A DNA stretch of 64,000 bases from Pseudoduganella albidiflava (GCF_004322755.1 NZ_CP036401.1:1178001-1242000); one strand, 5' to 3'. Positions 29,046-38,912 are shown, counted from the stretch's first letter. A program made the numbers and translations. Notes: a model not told the origin generated them from the sequence alone.

Positions 29046-30179
29046 CTATTTATCCAGGTCGAGCCAGCCGTCGGTATACCAGGCGTACAGCGCTTCCATC
29101 ACGTCTTCCGACGCGGCCGCCACCTGGGCACCCTCGAGCACGCGGTTGTTGGCCAGCGCTTCCAGCGCCGCCTTGTCGGCCCGGCCGATCGCGAACGACT
29201 CGCCATTGATGAACACATGCTTGCCGCGATACAGCATCTGTGTCTTGCGCGACAGCTTGACACCCTTCTTCCCCGCCGTTTGCGCGAAGCGGCCGGCCGG
29301 CAGCGGCTTTTCAGGGCCCGTGAAGAACACGTTGTGCTTGGGTTCGGACAGGTATTCGCCGAGGAAGATGGCGAAGTCGTCTTCGGTGAACTGCATCTTG
29401 TTCAGCTCGTCCGCCAGCCGGCCCAGCATGTCCTTCGGGATTTCCGCCGGCTTGGTGGACGGTTCCAGCTCGGGGTCGGCATAGCGGCCGGGCAGGTCGA
29501 TCGAGTCGGCCATGAACTGCAGGAACGCTTCGCCGAGTTCCTGGTAGGACGGCGAGCGGAAGCCGATCGAATAGGTCTGGCAATCGCCGATCGCCACGCC
29601 GTCGTGGGCATAGTGCGGCGGCAGGTACAGCATGTCGCCCGGCTCGAGCACGAACTCCTCGGTGGGCTTGAACTTGCTGAGGATCTTCAGCGGCAAGCCT
29701 TCCACCAGCGACAGGTCCTTTTGCGGGCCGATCTTCCAGCGCCGCTGGCCTTCGGCCTGCAGCAGGAACACGTCGTAGGAATCGAAGTGGGGACCGACAC
29801 CGCCGCCATCGGTGGCGAAGCTGACCATCAGGTCGTCCAGCCGGGCATCGGGGACGAAGCGGAACTGGCGCAGCAGCGCGTCGGCGGCGTCGTCCTGCAG
29901 GTTGACGCCCTGCACCAGCATGGTCCACTCGCGCTGCGTGCGCGGCGGCAGGTCATGCAGCGGGCCGTGCCGCATGTTCCATTCGCCATCGGTCAGGCTG
30001 ACCAGCCGGGATTCGACGTAATCCTTGGTGGCCAGTTCGGCCAGCTGGTCGAAGGGCAGCAGCGGCTGGAAGCCGGGAATGGCCTGGCGGATCAGCAGCG
30101 GTTTCTTGTGCCAGTAATCGCGCATGAACTGCGCGGGCGTGATGTCGCCCAGGAGGCGGAGCGGTGCGGGTTTTTTCAT
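29046..30179 (-). CDS. roxA: JmjC/cupin ribosomal oxygenase, YcfD/RoxA-like
   Basis: A 377-residue Fe(II)/2-oxoglutarate-dependent oxygenase. The E. coli relative YcfD (RoxA) hydroxylates an arginine of ribosomal protein L16. The iron triad is visible as His131-x-Asp133 in GPHFDSYD and His192 in PPHYAHDG. The N-terminal stretch is WHKKPLLIRQAIPGF. The C-terminal part has the dimerisation and winged-helix-like regions. I start at 30179 (MKKPAPLRLLG): the in-frame ATG 18 bases upstream is part of a TATAAT-containing sequence. The gene is followed closely by the phospholipase-D-like protein gene. Confidence 0.9.
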   Translation of the reverse strand: MKKPAPLRLLGDITPAQFMRDYWHKKPLLIRQAIPGFQPLLPFDQLAELATKDYVESRLVSLTDGEWNMRHGPLHDLPPRTQREWTMLVQGVNLQDDAADALLRQFRFVPDARLDDLMVSFATDGGGVGPHFDSYDVFLLQAEGQRRWKIGPQKDLSLVEGLPLKILSKFKPTEEFVLEPGDMLYLPPHYAHDGVAIGDCQTYSIGFRSPSYQELGEAFLQFMADSIDLPGRYADPELEPSTKPAEIPKDMLGRLADELNKMQFTEDDFAIFLGEYLSEPKHNVFFTGPEKPLPAGRFAQTAGKKGVKLSRKTQMLYRGKHVFINGESFAIGRADKAALEALANNRVLEGAQVAAASEDVMEALYAWYTDGWLDLDK

Positions 30180-30185
30180 GCCCGG

Positions 30186-30191
30186 ATTATA
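30186..30191 (-). promoter_or_regulatory. -10 box (TATAAT) abutting the RoxA-like start
   Basis: A consensus TATAAT on the minus strand ends seven bases before the ATG at 30179, the distance at which transcription normally starts. If used, the mRNA would begin at or next to the start codon. No convincing -35 element is seen. Confidence 0.45.
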
Positions 30192-30253
30192 GGCCATCCG
30201 CAGCGGCCGCCGGCGTCAGGCACGAGCGGCATCACGCCCGGCGCGTGCCGCGC

Positions 30254-30988
30254 TCAGGCGCCGATCGCCTTGCGGCGCCGCATCGCCGACGACGACCCCA
30301 GCCTCGCCGCGGCCACGGTGGCCAGGCCGGCGAGCAGCATTGCCGCAGTGGCCGGCTCGGGAACCGCCGATACGCTGAACTGCATCTCGCCGCCGGTCAG
30401 GTAGGCGTTATAGCCGAGGCCATGGATCGTCATCCGGAACGGATTCGCAGAGCTGGCACCATAGTGCTGCCAGTCCGCGGCTGACGGCAAGGTTTCCGGC
30501 GCGTGCGTGCCGGCTGGCGCCGCGAAGGCGAAATCCACCACGGCCAGCGGGTCGGTTTCCCCGCCGATGTTGCCGCTGCCATTCAGGCCAAGGCCATCGG
30601 CGGCGGCGGTGCGCGAAGTGATGAGCAGCGAGTTGTCCAGCGTGATCGTGGCGCCGATCAGGTCGAAGCTGACCGAATGCGAGACGACCTGCGTGAAGTA
30701 GCCGCCAAAGCCAGCCGCCAGGGGCGCCGCGTCGTCGTAGGTGAAGCGGCCCGTGAGGACATCGCCGACCGAGGCCTGGATGCCGCCAAGGAATGTGGTG
30801 CCGACTTCTTCGTACGAATATGGGTCCAGGTATTCCTCCGCGATCGCGGCAATCGGTACCGCGTAGTCGACGGTGACGAGCGCGGCCCGGGCGGTGCCGG
30901 CGGCCAGCAGCGCCGCTGCGAGGACCAGTGCAGTTTTACCCAGTGCTGATTTAACCAGTTCTGTTTCAACCAGTGCTGTTTTCTTCAT
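30254..30988 (-). CDS. PEP-CTERM sorting-domain protein
   Basis: A 244-residue exported protein. The C-terminal 36 residues are a PEP-CTERM signal: VPEP motif, a hydrophobic helix (MLLAGLATVAAA) and a basic end (RRRK), which would be processed by exosortase/archaeosortase-type machinery and tie the protein to exopolysaccharide matrix. The N terminus is a long signal peptide ending near AGTARA-ALV. The start has a CGGAGGA box. Unusually, the signal's n-region is made of 5-residue quasi-repeats (KTALV, ETELV, KSALG, KTALV). The mature part is beta-rich; function unknown. No exosortase gene is in the window. Confidence 0.9.
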   Translation of the reverse strand: MKKTALVETELVKSALGKTALVLAAALLAAGTARAALVTVDYAVPIAAIAEEYLDPYSYEEVGTTFLGGIQASVGDVLTGRFTYDDAAPLAAGFGGYFTQVVSHSVSFDLIGATITLDNSLLITSRTAAADGLGLNGSGNIGGETDPLAVVDFAFAAPAGTHAPETLPSAADWQHYGASSANPFRMTIHGLGYNAYLTGGEMQFSVSAVPEPATAAMLLAGLATVAAARLGSSSAMRRRKAIGA

Positions 30989-31125
30989 GTAATTCCTCCG
31001 TGCGCGGCGGCGTTGATAACATAATGAAAAGCTTGTTTGATACCGATTGTCAGTTATTCCGTTTTGGCTGTCCACGGTTTCCTGCGCCCGGCACCAGCAT
31101 GGCGATGGCGCTCGCGGCGTGGAGG

Positions 31126-31131
31126 TATAAT
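31126..31131 (+). promoter_or_regulatory. -10 box (TATAAT) upstream of slyD
   Basis: A consensus TATAAT lies 30 bases before the slyD ATG; an AGAAAGGAAG ribosome binding site follows. The -35 region is not recognisable. Confidence 0.5.
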
Positions 31132-31160
31132 CGGCGCCATCAGACCAGAAAGGAAGTCAC

Positions 31161-31703
31161 ATGAAGATCGCCAAGAACACCGTCGTCACCGTGCAATACA
31201 AATTGTCCGACGCTCAGAACAACCTGATCGAGGACGGCCGCCAGCCGATGGTGTACCTGCATGGCGGGTATGAAAACACCCTGCCGAAGATCGAGGAAGA
31301 ACTGGACGGCAAGGAAGTGGGCTATGCGAACACGATCCAGATCGAACCCGATGACGCGTTCGGCGACTACGACCCGAACCTGGTGAAAGTGGAGCCGCGT
31401 TCGCGCCTGCCGGAGCCGCTCGAGGTGGGCATGCAGTTCGAAGGCATGCCGGACGGCGACAGCGACGATGAAGCGATGATCTTCACCGTGACCGATATCG
31501 CCGAAGACAAGGTCGTGCTGGACGGTAACCACCCGCTGGCCGGCATGGCGCTGCGCTTCGAGCTGAAGGTACTGGAAGTGCGCGAAGCCACCGACGAGGA
31601 AATCGCCCACGAACACGTGCATGGCGCGCATGGCCACCACCATGGCGACGAGGACGACGAAGGCGACGCGGGCGACCAGTTCCGCACCCAGCCGATCCAC
31701 TAA
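31161..31703 (+). CDS. slyD: FKBP-type peptidyl-prolyl isomerase SlyD
   Basis: SlyD is a cytoplasmic prolyl isomerase/chaperone that also binds nickel and aids hydrogenase maturation. The 180-residue product has the split FKBP domain (about residues 1-70 and 130-150) with the inserted IF chaperone domain between them (PDDAFGDYDPNLVKVEPRS). The histidine-rich, acidic tail is present, with a HEHVHGAHGHHHGDEDDEGD-like sequence at about 154-173. The tail is shorter than that of E. coli and lacks cysteines. The gene is monocistronic with a strong terminator. Confidence 0.95.
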   Translation: MKIAKNTVVTVQYKLSDAQNNLIEDGRQPMVYLHGGYENTLPKIEEELDGKEVGYANTIQIEPDDAFGDYDPNLVKVEPRSRLPEPLEVGMQFEGMPDGDSDDEAMIFTVTDIAEDKVVLDGNHPLAGMALRFELKVLEVREATDEEIAHEHVHGAHGHHHGDEDDEGDAGDQFRTQPIH

Positions 31704-31780
31704 CTGGCTTTCCGGCCCGCCACCTGGCGGTGCCGGGATACCAGTGCGTCAACCGGCAGGCCGTTGGCGGGAGCGTCGTT

Positions 31781-31816
31781 AGCACACGGGCAGCCTCGGC
31801 TGCCCGTGTGCTTTTG
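31781..31816 (+). terminator. Intrinsic terminator after slyD
   Basis: Arms AGCACACGGGCAG and CTGCCCGTGTGCT pair perfectly around CCTCGG, followed by TTTTG. Its core is nearly repeated 49 bases further right, inside the end of the convergent gene. Confidence 0.85.
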
Positions 31817-31827
31817 TGCCTTCTCGA

Positions 31828-32811
31828 TCAGCGCGCGGGCAGCTTCGGCTGCCCGTTTGCTTTGGCGCCTTCTTCATGGCGCAGCGCGAACAGCGCTTCG
31901 CTGCCCGGCGCCACGCGCAGCACATTCCACTCGCCCTGCAGGGTCACGTGGCCCAGGTTGCCGCGCCAAGTCACGGTGCCCGGCGCGGGATCGCCCTTGA
32001 CCGGCGGCTCGCGGTTGGCATCGACCAGCAGCACCTTGCCGGTGTACTTTTCGGCCAGCGTGCGCACCAGCCGGCGTGTTTCGGCGAAGCCATCCTGTTT
32101 GGTGGAAAATCCCGCCAGCAGCGAGAAGCCGGGTTCGGCATGGATGCGCACATCGCCGTCCGAGAACAGCACGAGGCCGGCCAGCTGGCGCCGTTTCGCC
32201 ATGCCGAACAGCCGCTGCAGCCAGGCACGGTTGGCGACCAGCCGGTCTTCGTATTCACTGTTGCGGCCCGCTTCCAGCAGGTAGTGGTTGTTGCGGGCGG
32301 GGAGGTTGATCGTGGCGAACAGCACGCCGTGCATTTCCCAGTATGCGTTTTCGGAGTAGCTGCGGAACTTGGTGATGGTCGACTGGCGGTTCAGGTCCAG
32401 CTCGCGGCGGCCCAGCGCTTCCTGCCCATCGTAGTAGATCTCGCGGATGCGGTTCAGCCGCTCGATCGCATTGGAGCGGCCCGCCGAATTGCGGCAGCCG
32501 GTCCAGTCGTCGCCCGTCAGTACCAGCACCAGCGGCTGGTCGGATTTGTTCAGCAGGGCCTTGCGCTGCAGGTACAGCTTGTCGCTGCACGGTTCGTCCG
32601 CCGACTTGATGCCCACGGCGATCACGAAGGCCGGCTTTTCCCGGTCGGCGCGGGCGATCGTGCGCTTCAGGTCGGCGTCGCCCAGCTCGTCGGGAAAGGT
32701 GTGGCCGACGACAGCGATGTCGAACGGCTGTTCGTCCGCCGGCGCGGCCCGGGCCGCCGCCAGCAAGGCGGCGCCCAGCACCAGCAAGGCCAGGCGGGCG
32801 GGCCGCGTCAT
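31828..32811 (-). CDS. Exported degenerate calcineurin-like phosphoesterase
   Basis: A 327-residue protein with a signal peptide ending near ARAAPA. The segment [20 protein letters not shown] followed by [13 protein letters not shown] has the layout of the GDNEWTDC...PLERL region of metallophosphoesterases. The usual metal motifs (DxH, GNHD) are absent, so it is probably not an active phosphatase. The start overlaps the mutS stop by four bases (ATGA), a coupling with no evident functional link to mismatch repair. The last ten codons lie in a hairpin that resembles the slyD terminator. Function unknown. Confidence 0.8.
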   Translation of the reverse strand: MTRPARLALLVLGAALLAAARAAPADEQPFDIAVVGHTFPDELGDADLKRTIARADREKPAFVIAVGIKSADEPCSDKLYLQRKALLNKSDQPLVLVLTGDDWTGCRNSAGRSNAIERLNRIREIYYDGQEALGRRELDLNRQSTITKFRSYSENAYWEMHGVLFATINLPARNNHYLLEAGRNSEYEDRLVANRAWLQRLFGMAKRRQLAGLVLFSDGDVRIHAEPGFSLLAGFSTKQDGFAETRRLVRTLAEKYTGKVLLVDANREPPVKGDPAPGTVTWRGNLGHVTLQGEWNVLRVAPGSEALFALRHEEGAKANGQPKLPAR

Positions 32812-35492
32812 GCCGGCACGAGACGCTTGAGCTGGTACAGCCGGTCCAGTGCTTCGCGCGGCGACAGCGCATCCGGATCCAGCTCGTCCAGCGCGGCCAG
32901 CAGTGCCGCCAGTTTCGGATCCTGCGCCGCCTCGGCAGCGCCGGCGGCGGCCATGGCGGGCTGGTCGTCGGCATCGGTTGCCGGCGCGGAGAACAGGTCC
33001 AGCTGCGGCGTGGCATCGAGCGCCTGCGCTTCCAGGCGTGCCAGGTGCTTGCGCGCCGCCCTGATCACGCCTTGCGGCACGCCGGCCAGCTGGGCCACCT
33101 GCAGGCCGTAGCTTTGCGATGCCGGGCCATCCTGCACCGCATGCAGGAACACGATGCTGTCCTTGTGCTCGACGGCCGACAGGTGCACGTTGGCCGCCGT
33201 CGGATGGCTTTCCGGCAGCTGCGTCAGCTCGAAATAGTGGGTGGCGAACAGCGTGAAGCTGCGGCTCGTGTCGATCAGGTGGCGCGCGATCGCCCAGGCC
33301 AGCGCCAGGCCGTCGAAGGTCGAGGTGCCGCGGCCGATCTCGTCCATCAGCACCAGCGACTGCTCGCTGGCACCGTTCAGGATGGTGGCCGCTTCCGTCA
33401 TCTCCACCATGAACGTGGAGCGGCCGCCGGCCAGGTCGTCGGTGGCGCCGATGCGCGTGAAGATGCGGTCGATCGGGCCGATCGTGGCGCTGGCCGCCGG
33501 CACATAGCTGCCCACGTAGGCCAGCAGCGTGATCAGCGCGACCTGGCGCATGAACGTGGATTTACCGCCCATGTTCGGGCCGGTGATCAGCAGCAGCCGG
33601 CGTTCGGCCAGCAGGCGGCAGTCGTTGGCGATGAAGCGCTCGATCTGGTTTTCCACCACCGGGTGCCGGCCTTCGTGGATATCGATGCACGATTCGGCCA
33701 CCAGCCGGGGCGCGCACCAGTTATTGCGCATGGCGTGTTCCGCCAGTGCGGTGAGCGTGTCCAGCTGTGCGATGCCCTGGGCGATCTTCTGCAGGCAGCC
33801 GATGTGCGGCGCCAGGTCGGCCAGCAGCACGTCGTACAGCACTTTTTCACGCGCCAGCGCGCGGTCCTGCGCGGACAGGGCCTTGTCCTCGAAGGCCTTC
33901 AGTTCCGGCGTGATGTAGCGTTCGCAGTTCTTCAGCGTCTGGCGGCGGCGGTAGTCTTCCGGCACCTTGTCGGCCTGGCCGTTGGTGACTTCGATGTAGA
34001 AGCCATGCACGCGGTTGTACTCGACGCGCAGGTTGGCGATGCCGGTGCGGGCCCGTTCGCGCGCTTCCAGGTCGACCAGGAACTGGCCGGCGTTCTCCGA
34101 CAGGCCGCGCAGTTCGTCGAGCTCGGCATCGAAGCCGCGCGCGATCACGCCGCCGTCGCGCACCATCGTGGCCGGCTCCGGCATCACCGCCCTGACCAGC
34201 AGGTCGACGCAGCTTTCCGGCGTGGCCAGCTGCTCGTGGATGCAGCGCAGCAGCGCCGCTTCGCTCTCGGGGCCGGCCACCCGGGCCAGCGACTTCTGCA
34301 GCTTGGGCAGTTGCTGCAGGCCGTCGCGCAGCGCCGCCAGGTCGCGTGGCCGTGCCGTCAGCAGGGCGATACGCGTGGTGATGCGCTCGATGTCCGGCAC
34401 CTGCTGCAGGTGGAAGCCCAGCGAGCCGGTGGCGTCGTCCTGCATCAGCGCGGCGATCGCGTCATGCCGGCCGCGCGCCACGGCCTGGTCGCGCCGCGGA
34501 TGGTGCAGCCAGTGGCGCAGCAGCCGCGAGCCCATCGCGGTGCGGCAGCCGTCCAGCAGCGAGAACAGCGTGGGCGCTTCCTGGCCGCGGATGGTTTCCG
34601 TCAGTTCCAGGTTGCGCCGGGTGGCCGCGTCCAGCCCGATGAACTCGGACTCGGTCTCGCACGACAGGTTCTTCACGTGCTGCAGGCCGCGGCCCTGGGT
34701 TGCCTGGGCATAGCGCAGCAGCGCGCCGGCGGCGCCGAACGCGGGGCCCATGCCATCGGCGCCGAAGCCGGTCAGCGTGGCCACGCCCAGCTGGTCCAGC
34801 AGCGCCTTGTGGCCGTGCACCACGTCGAAGTGCCATTCGGGCACGCCGTTCACGTGGCAGATGGTGATCGCGTCGAACAGGTCGCCGCCATCGGCGCGCA
34901 GGATCTCGGCCGGCGCGATGCGCTCCAGTTCCTGCTGCAGGCGGCCGTTGACGGCGCGCGCATCGCCGGAAAATTCCATCAGCTTCAGGTTGCCCGAGGC
35001 GAGCGACAGCCAGGCCAGGCCGCAGGTGACCTGCTTGCGCACGTTCAGCATCGACAGCGCCAGCAGCGGGCGTTCCGATTTTTCCGGCAGCAGGTCCGAG
35101 TCGGTCAGCGTGCCGGGCGTGACGATGCGCACCACCTTGCGCTCGACCGGGCCCTTGCTGGTGGCCGGATCGCCGATCTGCTCGCAGATGGCGCACGACT
35201 CGCCCAGCTTGACGAGCTTGGCCAGGTAGCCGTCCAGCGAATGGAACGGCACGCCGGCCATCTTGATCGGCACGCCATTGGCATGGCCGCGCGCCGTCAG
35301 CGTGATGCCGAGGATGCGCGACGCCTTTTCGGCATCCTCATGGAACAGTTCATAGAAGTCGCCCATGCGGTAGAACACCAGCATCGTCGGGTGTTCGCCC
35401 TTGATGCGCAGGTATTGCTGCATCATCGGCGTGACTTTTTCAGCGGGGCCGTTCTTGACGGCGGCGGCGTTGATTTCTGCGGGGACGTTCAT
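32808..35492 (-). CDS. mutS: DNA mismatch repair protein MutS
   Basis: MutS recognises base mismatches and starts methyl-directed repair. The 894-residue length is slightly above the usual 850-880 because of a 20-residue N-terminal extension. The mismatch-binding Phe-x-Glu motif is Phe46/Glu48 in MGDFYELF. The ABC ATPase has Walker [10 protein letters not shown], the signature [11 protein letters not shown] region, and Walker [13 protein letters not shown] second ATG at MMQQYLRI (residue 23) is an alternative start, as no strong ribosome binding site is seen at either. The downstream gene overlaps by four bases. Confidence 0.97.
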   Translation of the reverse strand: MNVPAEINAAAVKNGPAEKVTPMMQQYLRIKGEHPTMLVFYRMGDFYELFHEDAEKASRILGITLTARGHANGVPIKMAGVPFHSLDGYLAKLVKLGESCAICEQIGDPATSKGPVERKVVRIVTPGTLTDSDLLPEKSERPLLALSMLNVRKQVTCGLAWLSLASGNLKLMEFSGDARAVNGRLQQELERIAPAEILRADGGDLFDAITICHVNGVPEWHFDVVHGHKALLDQLGVATLTGFGADGMGPAFGAAGALLRYAQATQGRGLQHVKNLSCETESEFIGLDAATRRNLELTETIRGQEAPTLFSLLDGCRTAMGSRLLRHWLHHPRRDQAVARGRHDAIAALMQDDATGSLGFHLQQVPDIERITTRIALLTARPRDLAALRDGLQQLPKLQKSLARVAGPESEAALLRCIHEQLATPESCVDLLVRAVMPEPATMVRDGGVIARGFDAELDELRGLSENAGQFLVDLEARERARTGIANLRVEYNRVHGFYIEVTNGQADKVPEDYRRRQTLKNCERYITPELKAFEDKALSAQDRALAREKVLYDVLLADLAPHIGCLQKIAQGIAQLDTLTALAEHAMRNNWCAPRLVAESCIDIHEGRHPVVENQIERFIANDCRLLAERRLLLITGPNMGGKSTFMRQVALITLLAYVGSYVPAASATIGPIDRIFTRIGATDDLAGGRSTFMVEMTEAATILNGASEQSLVLMDEIGRGTSTFDGLALAWAIARHLIDTSRSFTLFATHYFELTQLPESHPTAANVHLSAVEHKDSIVFLHAVQDGPASQSYGLQVAQLAGVPQGVIRAARKHLARLEAQALDATPQLDLFSAPATDADDQPAMAAAGAAEAAQDPKLAALLAALDELDPDALSPREALDRLYQLKRLVPA

Positions 35493-35704
35493 GTGTTCGG
35501 TACGGCTGAGAAGCGCTGCGGTCGGGCGTGCATTTTACCCGGTTTGTGCGGCGCCGCACCGTGTTGTTCTACCACTGTACCAGTCGGACCATCGACCGGA
35601 TAGCCACCCCGCCTGACAGCGTGCGGGGTCGCTGCCCCGGTCACCTGCACGATGCGCCGTTCCCACTTACACTATGCATTTCACCCATCCAGAAAGGACA
35701 GCAC

Positions 35705-35995
35705 GTGACCCAAGCCCTGATCGTCGTCGCCACCATCACCGCCCATGCGGGCCACGAAGCCGCCGTGCGCAGCGCGCTCGAGCAGGTCGTGCCGCCCAGC
35801 CGTGCGGAAGCGGATTGCCGCCGCTATGAGTTGCACGTCGACAATGCCGCGCCGAACCGGTTCGTGATGCTGGAAGAGTGGACCGGCCAGGCCGCGCTGA
35901 CGGAGCATGAAGCAACGCCGCATTTCAAGACGCTGGCGGCCGCGATCGGCGGCGTGGCCACTATCGAGATCGCGAAGCTGACGAAGCTGGCTTGA
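35705..35995 (+). CDS. Antibiotic biosynthesis monooxygenase (ABM) domain protein
   Basis: A 96-residue ferredoxin-like-fold protein of the ABM/YgiN type, which often acts on quinones or as a small cofactor-free monooxygenase. Family marks are ATITAHAGHEAAVRSALEQVV at the start, CRRYELHVD, FVMLEEWTGQAALTEHEATPHFKTL. The start is GTG at 35705, supported by AAAGGA five bases before it and by the fit of the family N terminus; the only nearby ATG is in another frame. The 212-base gap to mutS holds nothing obvious. Confidence 0.88.
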   Translation: MTQALIVVATITAHAGHEAAVRSALEQVVPPSRAEADCRRYELHVDNAAPNRFVMLEEWTGQAALTEHEATPHFKTLAAAIGGVATIEIAKLTKLA

Positions 35996-36127
35996 GGAAG
36001 CTGGGCTGACAAAGCTGGCCTGAGGAAGTGGGCGAGACCGCGCTGAACTGATCCGTAGAGCACAAAATATTGCCGAGTGGATGGAGTGTGCGCACCGTGC
36101 CGGGGCCGGAACAGGTATAGTTCAGTC

Positions 36128-36964
36128 ATGGAAAAGCTCAAAGATTTCGCGCAGATCGTCGCCGAAGCCCAGCGTGGCGAACTGGTGTTCCCCACCAGCG
36201 TCAATGCCGCCCTGTCGCTGCAGATGACGCTGGCCGACCCGGACTGCCACGACGAGGACGTGATCCGCAAGCTGCTGGCCGAGCCGATCCTGGCCGCGCG
36301 CGCGGTGGCGCTGGCCAACTCGGCCGTGTTCCGCTCCAATGGCGCGGCGTTGGCGACGGGCGTGCGCACGGCCGTGATGCGGCTGGGTTACCGCAACCTG
36401 TATTCGCTCACGGCGGCCATGGTGGTGCGCCAGTTCGGTGCCCGCATCCGCGATCCGCAGCTGCGAATGCGGGCCGAGCAATTGTGGAAATATACGGCGC
36501 ACGTCGCCGCGCTGGCGTATGTGATCGCCGGCCGGATCACCCGCGTGGAGCCGGACACCGCGCTGTTCGCGGGCATCATGCACGAGGTGGGCGGCTTCTA
36601 CCTGCTCGGCCGGGCCGATGCGATTCCCGGCTTGCTGGACGATCCGGAAGAATGGATGGGCGCGGCGCAGGAAATCATCGCGCGCGAAATCATGAAGAAG
36701 CTGCAGGTGCCCGAACCGGTGGCGCTGGCGATCGTGTCGCTGCGCGGCGGCGCGGTGGGCATTCCGCCGGAAGGCTTGCGCGATACGCTGCTGGTGGCGC
36801 GCTACCTGTGCCCGGTGCCGTCGCCGCTGCCGCAAGCGCAGGACCACGTGCTGGCGCGCACCGCGGCATTGTCCGGCTACCTGGAACAGCATCCGCAGAT
36901 CGCCGTGCTGCTGGACGAGGCGGCCGATCAGGCCAAGTCGATGAGCGCGGCTCTGCTCGTATAG
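36128..36964 (+). CDS. HDOD-domain signalling protein
   Basis: A 278-residue protein made almost wholly of one HDOD domain (about residues 15-215), a relative of HD phosphohydrolases without the full metal site. Conserved parts are ELVFPTSVNAALSLQ, ILAARAVALANSAVFR, RTAVMRLGYRNLYSL and FAGIMHEVGGFYLL. HDOD proteins act as regulators in signalling, c-di-GMP and motility circuits. No other domain is attached. The ATG at 36128 is chosen over an upstream ATG because the HDOD N terminus fits. It stands alone. Confidence 0.9.
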   Translation: MEKLKDFAQIVAEAQRGELVFPTSVNAALSLQMTLADPDCHDEDVIRKLLAEPILAARAVALANSAVFRSNGAALATGVRTAVMRLGYRNLYSLTAAMVVRQFGARIRDPQLRMRAEQLWKYTAHVAALAYVIAGRITRVEPDTALFAGIMHEVGGFYLLGRADAIPGLLDDPEEWMGAAQEIIAREIMKKLQVPEPVALAIVSLRGGAVGIPPEGLRDTLLVARYLCPVPSPLPQAQDHVLARTAALSGYLEQHPQIAVLLDEAADQAKSMSAALLV

Positions 36965-37108
36965 TCACCTTGCGGAATCAACCCGCGCAACTAACTCGCG
37001 TAGCCAATTCCTTTTGCCGACTCGTGCCGGCAACCCGACCGGCCCGGGCCATGCAGTCAACGTGACTGTCAACGTGACTGTCGACCTGACCGCCCGGGCG
37101 TGGCCGCG

Positions 37109-37615
37109 TCAGGCGCGCGTCTGTTCGAGGATCTTCACCAGCGACTCGATGCCGCGCGCATCGACGTCATCGAAACGGTTCGGCAGCGGGCTGTCCAGGT
37201 CGAACACCCCGGCGACCTGGCCGCCGACGAAGACCGGCACCACCAGCTCCGAGCGGGAAGCGGCATCGCAGGCGATGTGGCCCGGGAACGCATGCACGTC
37301 CGCCACCACGATCGACTCGCCTTTCTCGACGGTGCTGCCGCACACGCCGCGGCCGCGCTTGATGCGGATGCAGGCCGGCTTGCCCTGGAACGGGCCCAGC
37401 ACCAGTTCGTCCGGCGTCGGCAGGAAGTAGAAGCCGGCCCAGTTCAGGTCCGGCATGGTATTGAACACGAGCGAGCTGAAGTTGGCGGTATTGGCGATCC
37501 AGTCCGTCTCGCCGTGCAGCAGGCCGGTCAGCTGCGAGCGCAGGTCGGCGTACATGGTTTCCTTGGCTTCACGGCTGTCGGTGCGGTAGGCGGTGTCGGA
37601 GAGGGAGAAAGTCAT
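37109..37615 (-). CDS. msrC: Free methionine-(R)-sulfoxide reductase, GAF type
   Basis: fRMsr reduces free methionine-(R)-sulfoxide using a GAF-domain active site and thioredoxin. The 168-residue product has the three conserved cysteines Cys82 (PACIRI), Cys92 (GVCGSTV) and Cys116 (HIACD). These lie at nearly the same spacing as Cys84, Cys94 and Cys118 of E. coli. Other family marks are NWAGFYFL and SRSELVVPVF. It is monocistronic, convergent with the HDOD gene. Confidence 0.95.
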   Translation of the reverse strand: MTFSLSDTAYRTDSREAKETMYADLRSQLTGLLHGETDWIANTANFSSLVFNTMPDLNWAGFYFLPTPDELVLGPFQGKPACIRIKRGRGVCGSTVEKGESIVVADVHAFPGHIACDAASRSELVVPVFVGGQVAGVFDLDSPLPNRFDDVDARGIESLVKILEQTRA

Positions 37616-37799
37616 CGTGCGATCCTGTCTGGCAAAGAGCGCATTCTACCCGTTCGAACGCGCCGCCGCCGGGGGCGGGCAGCCGGTGCGCCGGTGTTGT
37701 CGTTTCAACTATGCGCTGTCATTTTGGCAAACGTTGTAGCATTATGGCTATTGATATGCCGCGTTCCGGCCCGAATAGACCCTACATGACCGTACCGCA

Positions 37800-38912
37800 G
37801 TGACCGCACCGATCAACATCCTCGTCGTCGACGACATTCCGCAAAACCTGATCGCCCTCGAGGCGCTGCTCGCGCGGCCCGGCCTCGCGCTGCTGAAGGC
37901 CGCGTCCGGCGCCGAGGCGCTGGAACTGTTGCTGGTGCACGAGGTGGCACTCGCGCTGGTCGACGTGCAGATGCCCGGCATGGATGGCTTCGAGCTGGCC
38001 GAGCTGATGCGGGGCAGCGAACGTACCCGTGCCATCCCCCTGATCTTCCTCACAGCCGCCTCGCGCGAGACCAACTACCGTTTCCGCGGCTACGAAGCGG
38101 GCGCCGTCGACTTCATGTTCAAGCCGATCGATGCGCAGGCGCTGCTCAGCAAGGTCAACGTGTTCGTCGAGCTGTACCAGCAGCGCAAGCAGCTGTCCCA
38201 GCAGCTCGACGAACTGCAGCGCGCGCTGCACATGAACGAGATGTTCATGGCCGTGCTGGGGCACGACCTGCGCACGCCGCTGTCGGTGGTGATGAACGGC
38301 GCCATGCTGCTGCCGATGATGACGGACCACCCGAAAGTGGCCGTCACCGCGCAGCGCATCGGCGGCAGCGCGAAGCGGATGGCGCAGATGGTCGACCAGC
38401 TGCTCGACCTGGCCCGCATCCGGTCCGGTGACATGCAGCTGAAGAAGGCCAGCCGCGACGTGGCCGAGCTGTGCCGCGCGATCGCCGACGAGTTCGCGGT
38501 GCCGGACAAGCCCGCGCGCGTGCAGGTGGAAGCGCGCGGCGATCCCGCGGCGCAGGTCGATGCCGGCATTTTCGCGCAGGTGATCGCCAACCTGGTGGGC
38601 AATGCGCTGCAGCACGGCGAACCGGAGCACGCGGTGCTGGTGAACGTGGACGGCACGGCGCCGGAGCGGCTGCGCCTGACGATCGGCAACCGCGGCGTGA
38701 TCCCGGCCGCCCGGCTGGCCGGGATCTTCGAGCCCTACCAGCACCGCGACGGCGCGCGCAAGGCCGGCCAGGGCCTCGGCCTGGGACTGTACACCGCCAG
38801 CACCTTCGTGCACGCGCATGGCGGCGAGATCGACATCGCCTCGGACGAGGCAATGGGCACCACCGTGGTCACTGTGACGCTGCCGCGCGCGGCCGCGCGG
38901 GCCGCCGCATGA
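37800..38912 (+). CDS. Hybrid sensor kinase: receiver then histidine kinase
   Basis: A 370-residue cytoplasmic protein with a receiver domain first (about 5-125, phospho-acceptor Asp55 in LVDVQMPGMDG, Lys108 in FMFKPI). A HisKA domain follows (His155 in LGHDLRTPLS) and an HATPase_c domain (N box NLVGNALQH, G box GQGLGLGLYTAS). This order suits a kinase whose activity is set by phosphorylation of its own N-terminal receiver, so it probably receives a signal from another kinase. GTG is the start. The stop overlaps the start of the next kinase gene (ATGA), so the two are made together. Confidence 0.93.
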   Translation: MTAPINILVVDDIPQNLIALEALLARPGLALLKAASGAEALELLLVHEVALALVDVQMPGMDGFELAELMRGSERTRAIPLIFLTAASRETNYRFRGYEAGAVDFMFKPIDAQALLSKVNVFVELYQQRKQLSQQLDELQRALHMNEMFMAVLGHDLRTPLSVVMNGAMLLPMMTDHPKVAVTAQRIGGSAKRMAQMVDQLLDLARIRSGDMQLKKASRDVAELCRAIADEFAVPDKPARVQVEARGDPAAQVDAGIFAQVIANLVGNALQHGEPEHAVLVNVDGTAPERLRLTIGNRGVIPAARLAGIFEPYQHRDGARKAGQGLGLGLYTASTFVHAHGGEIDIASDEAMGTTVVTVTLPRAAARAAA

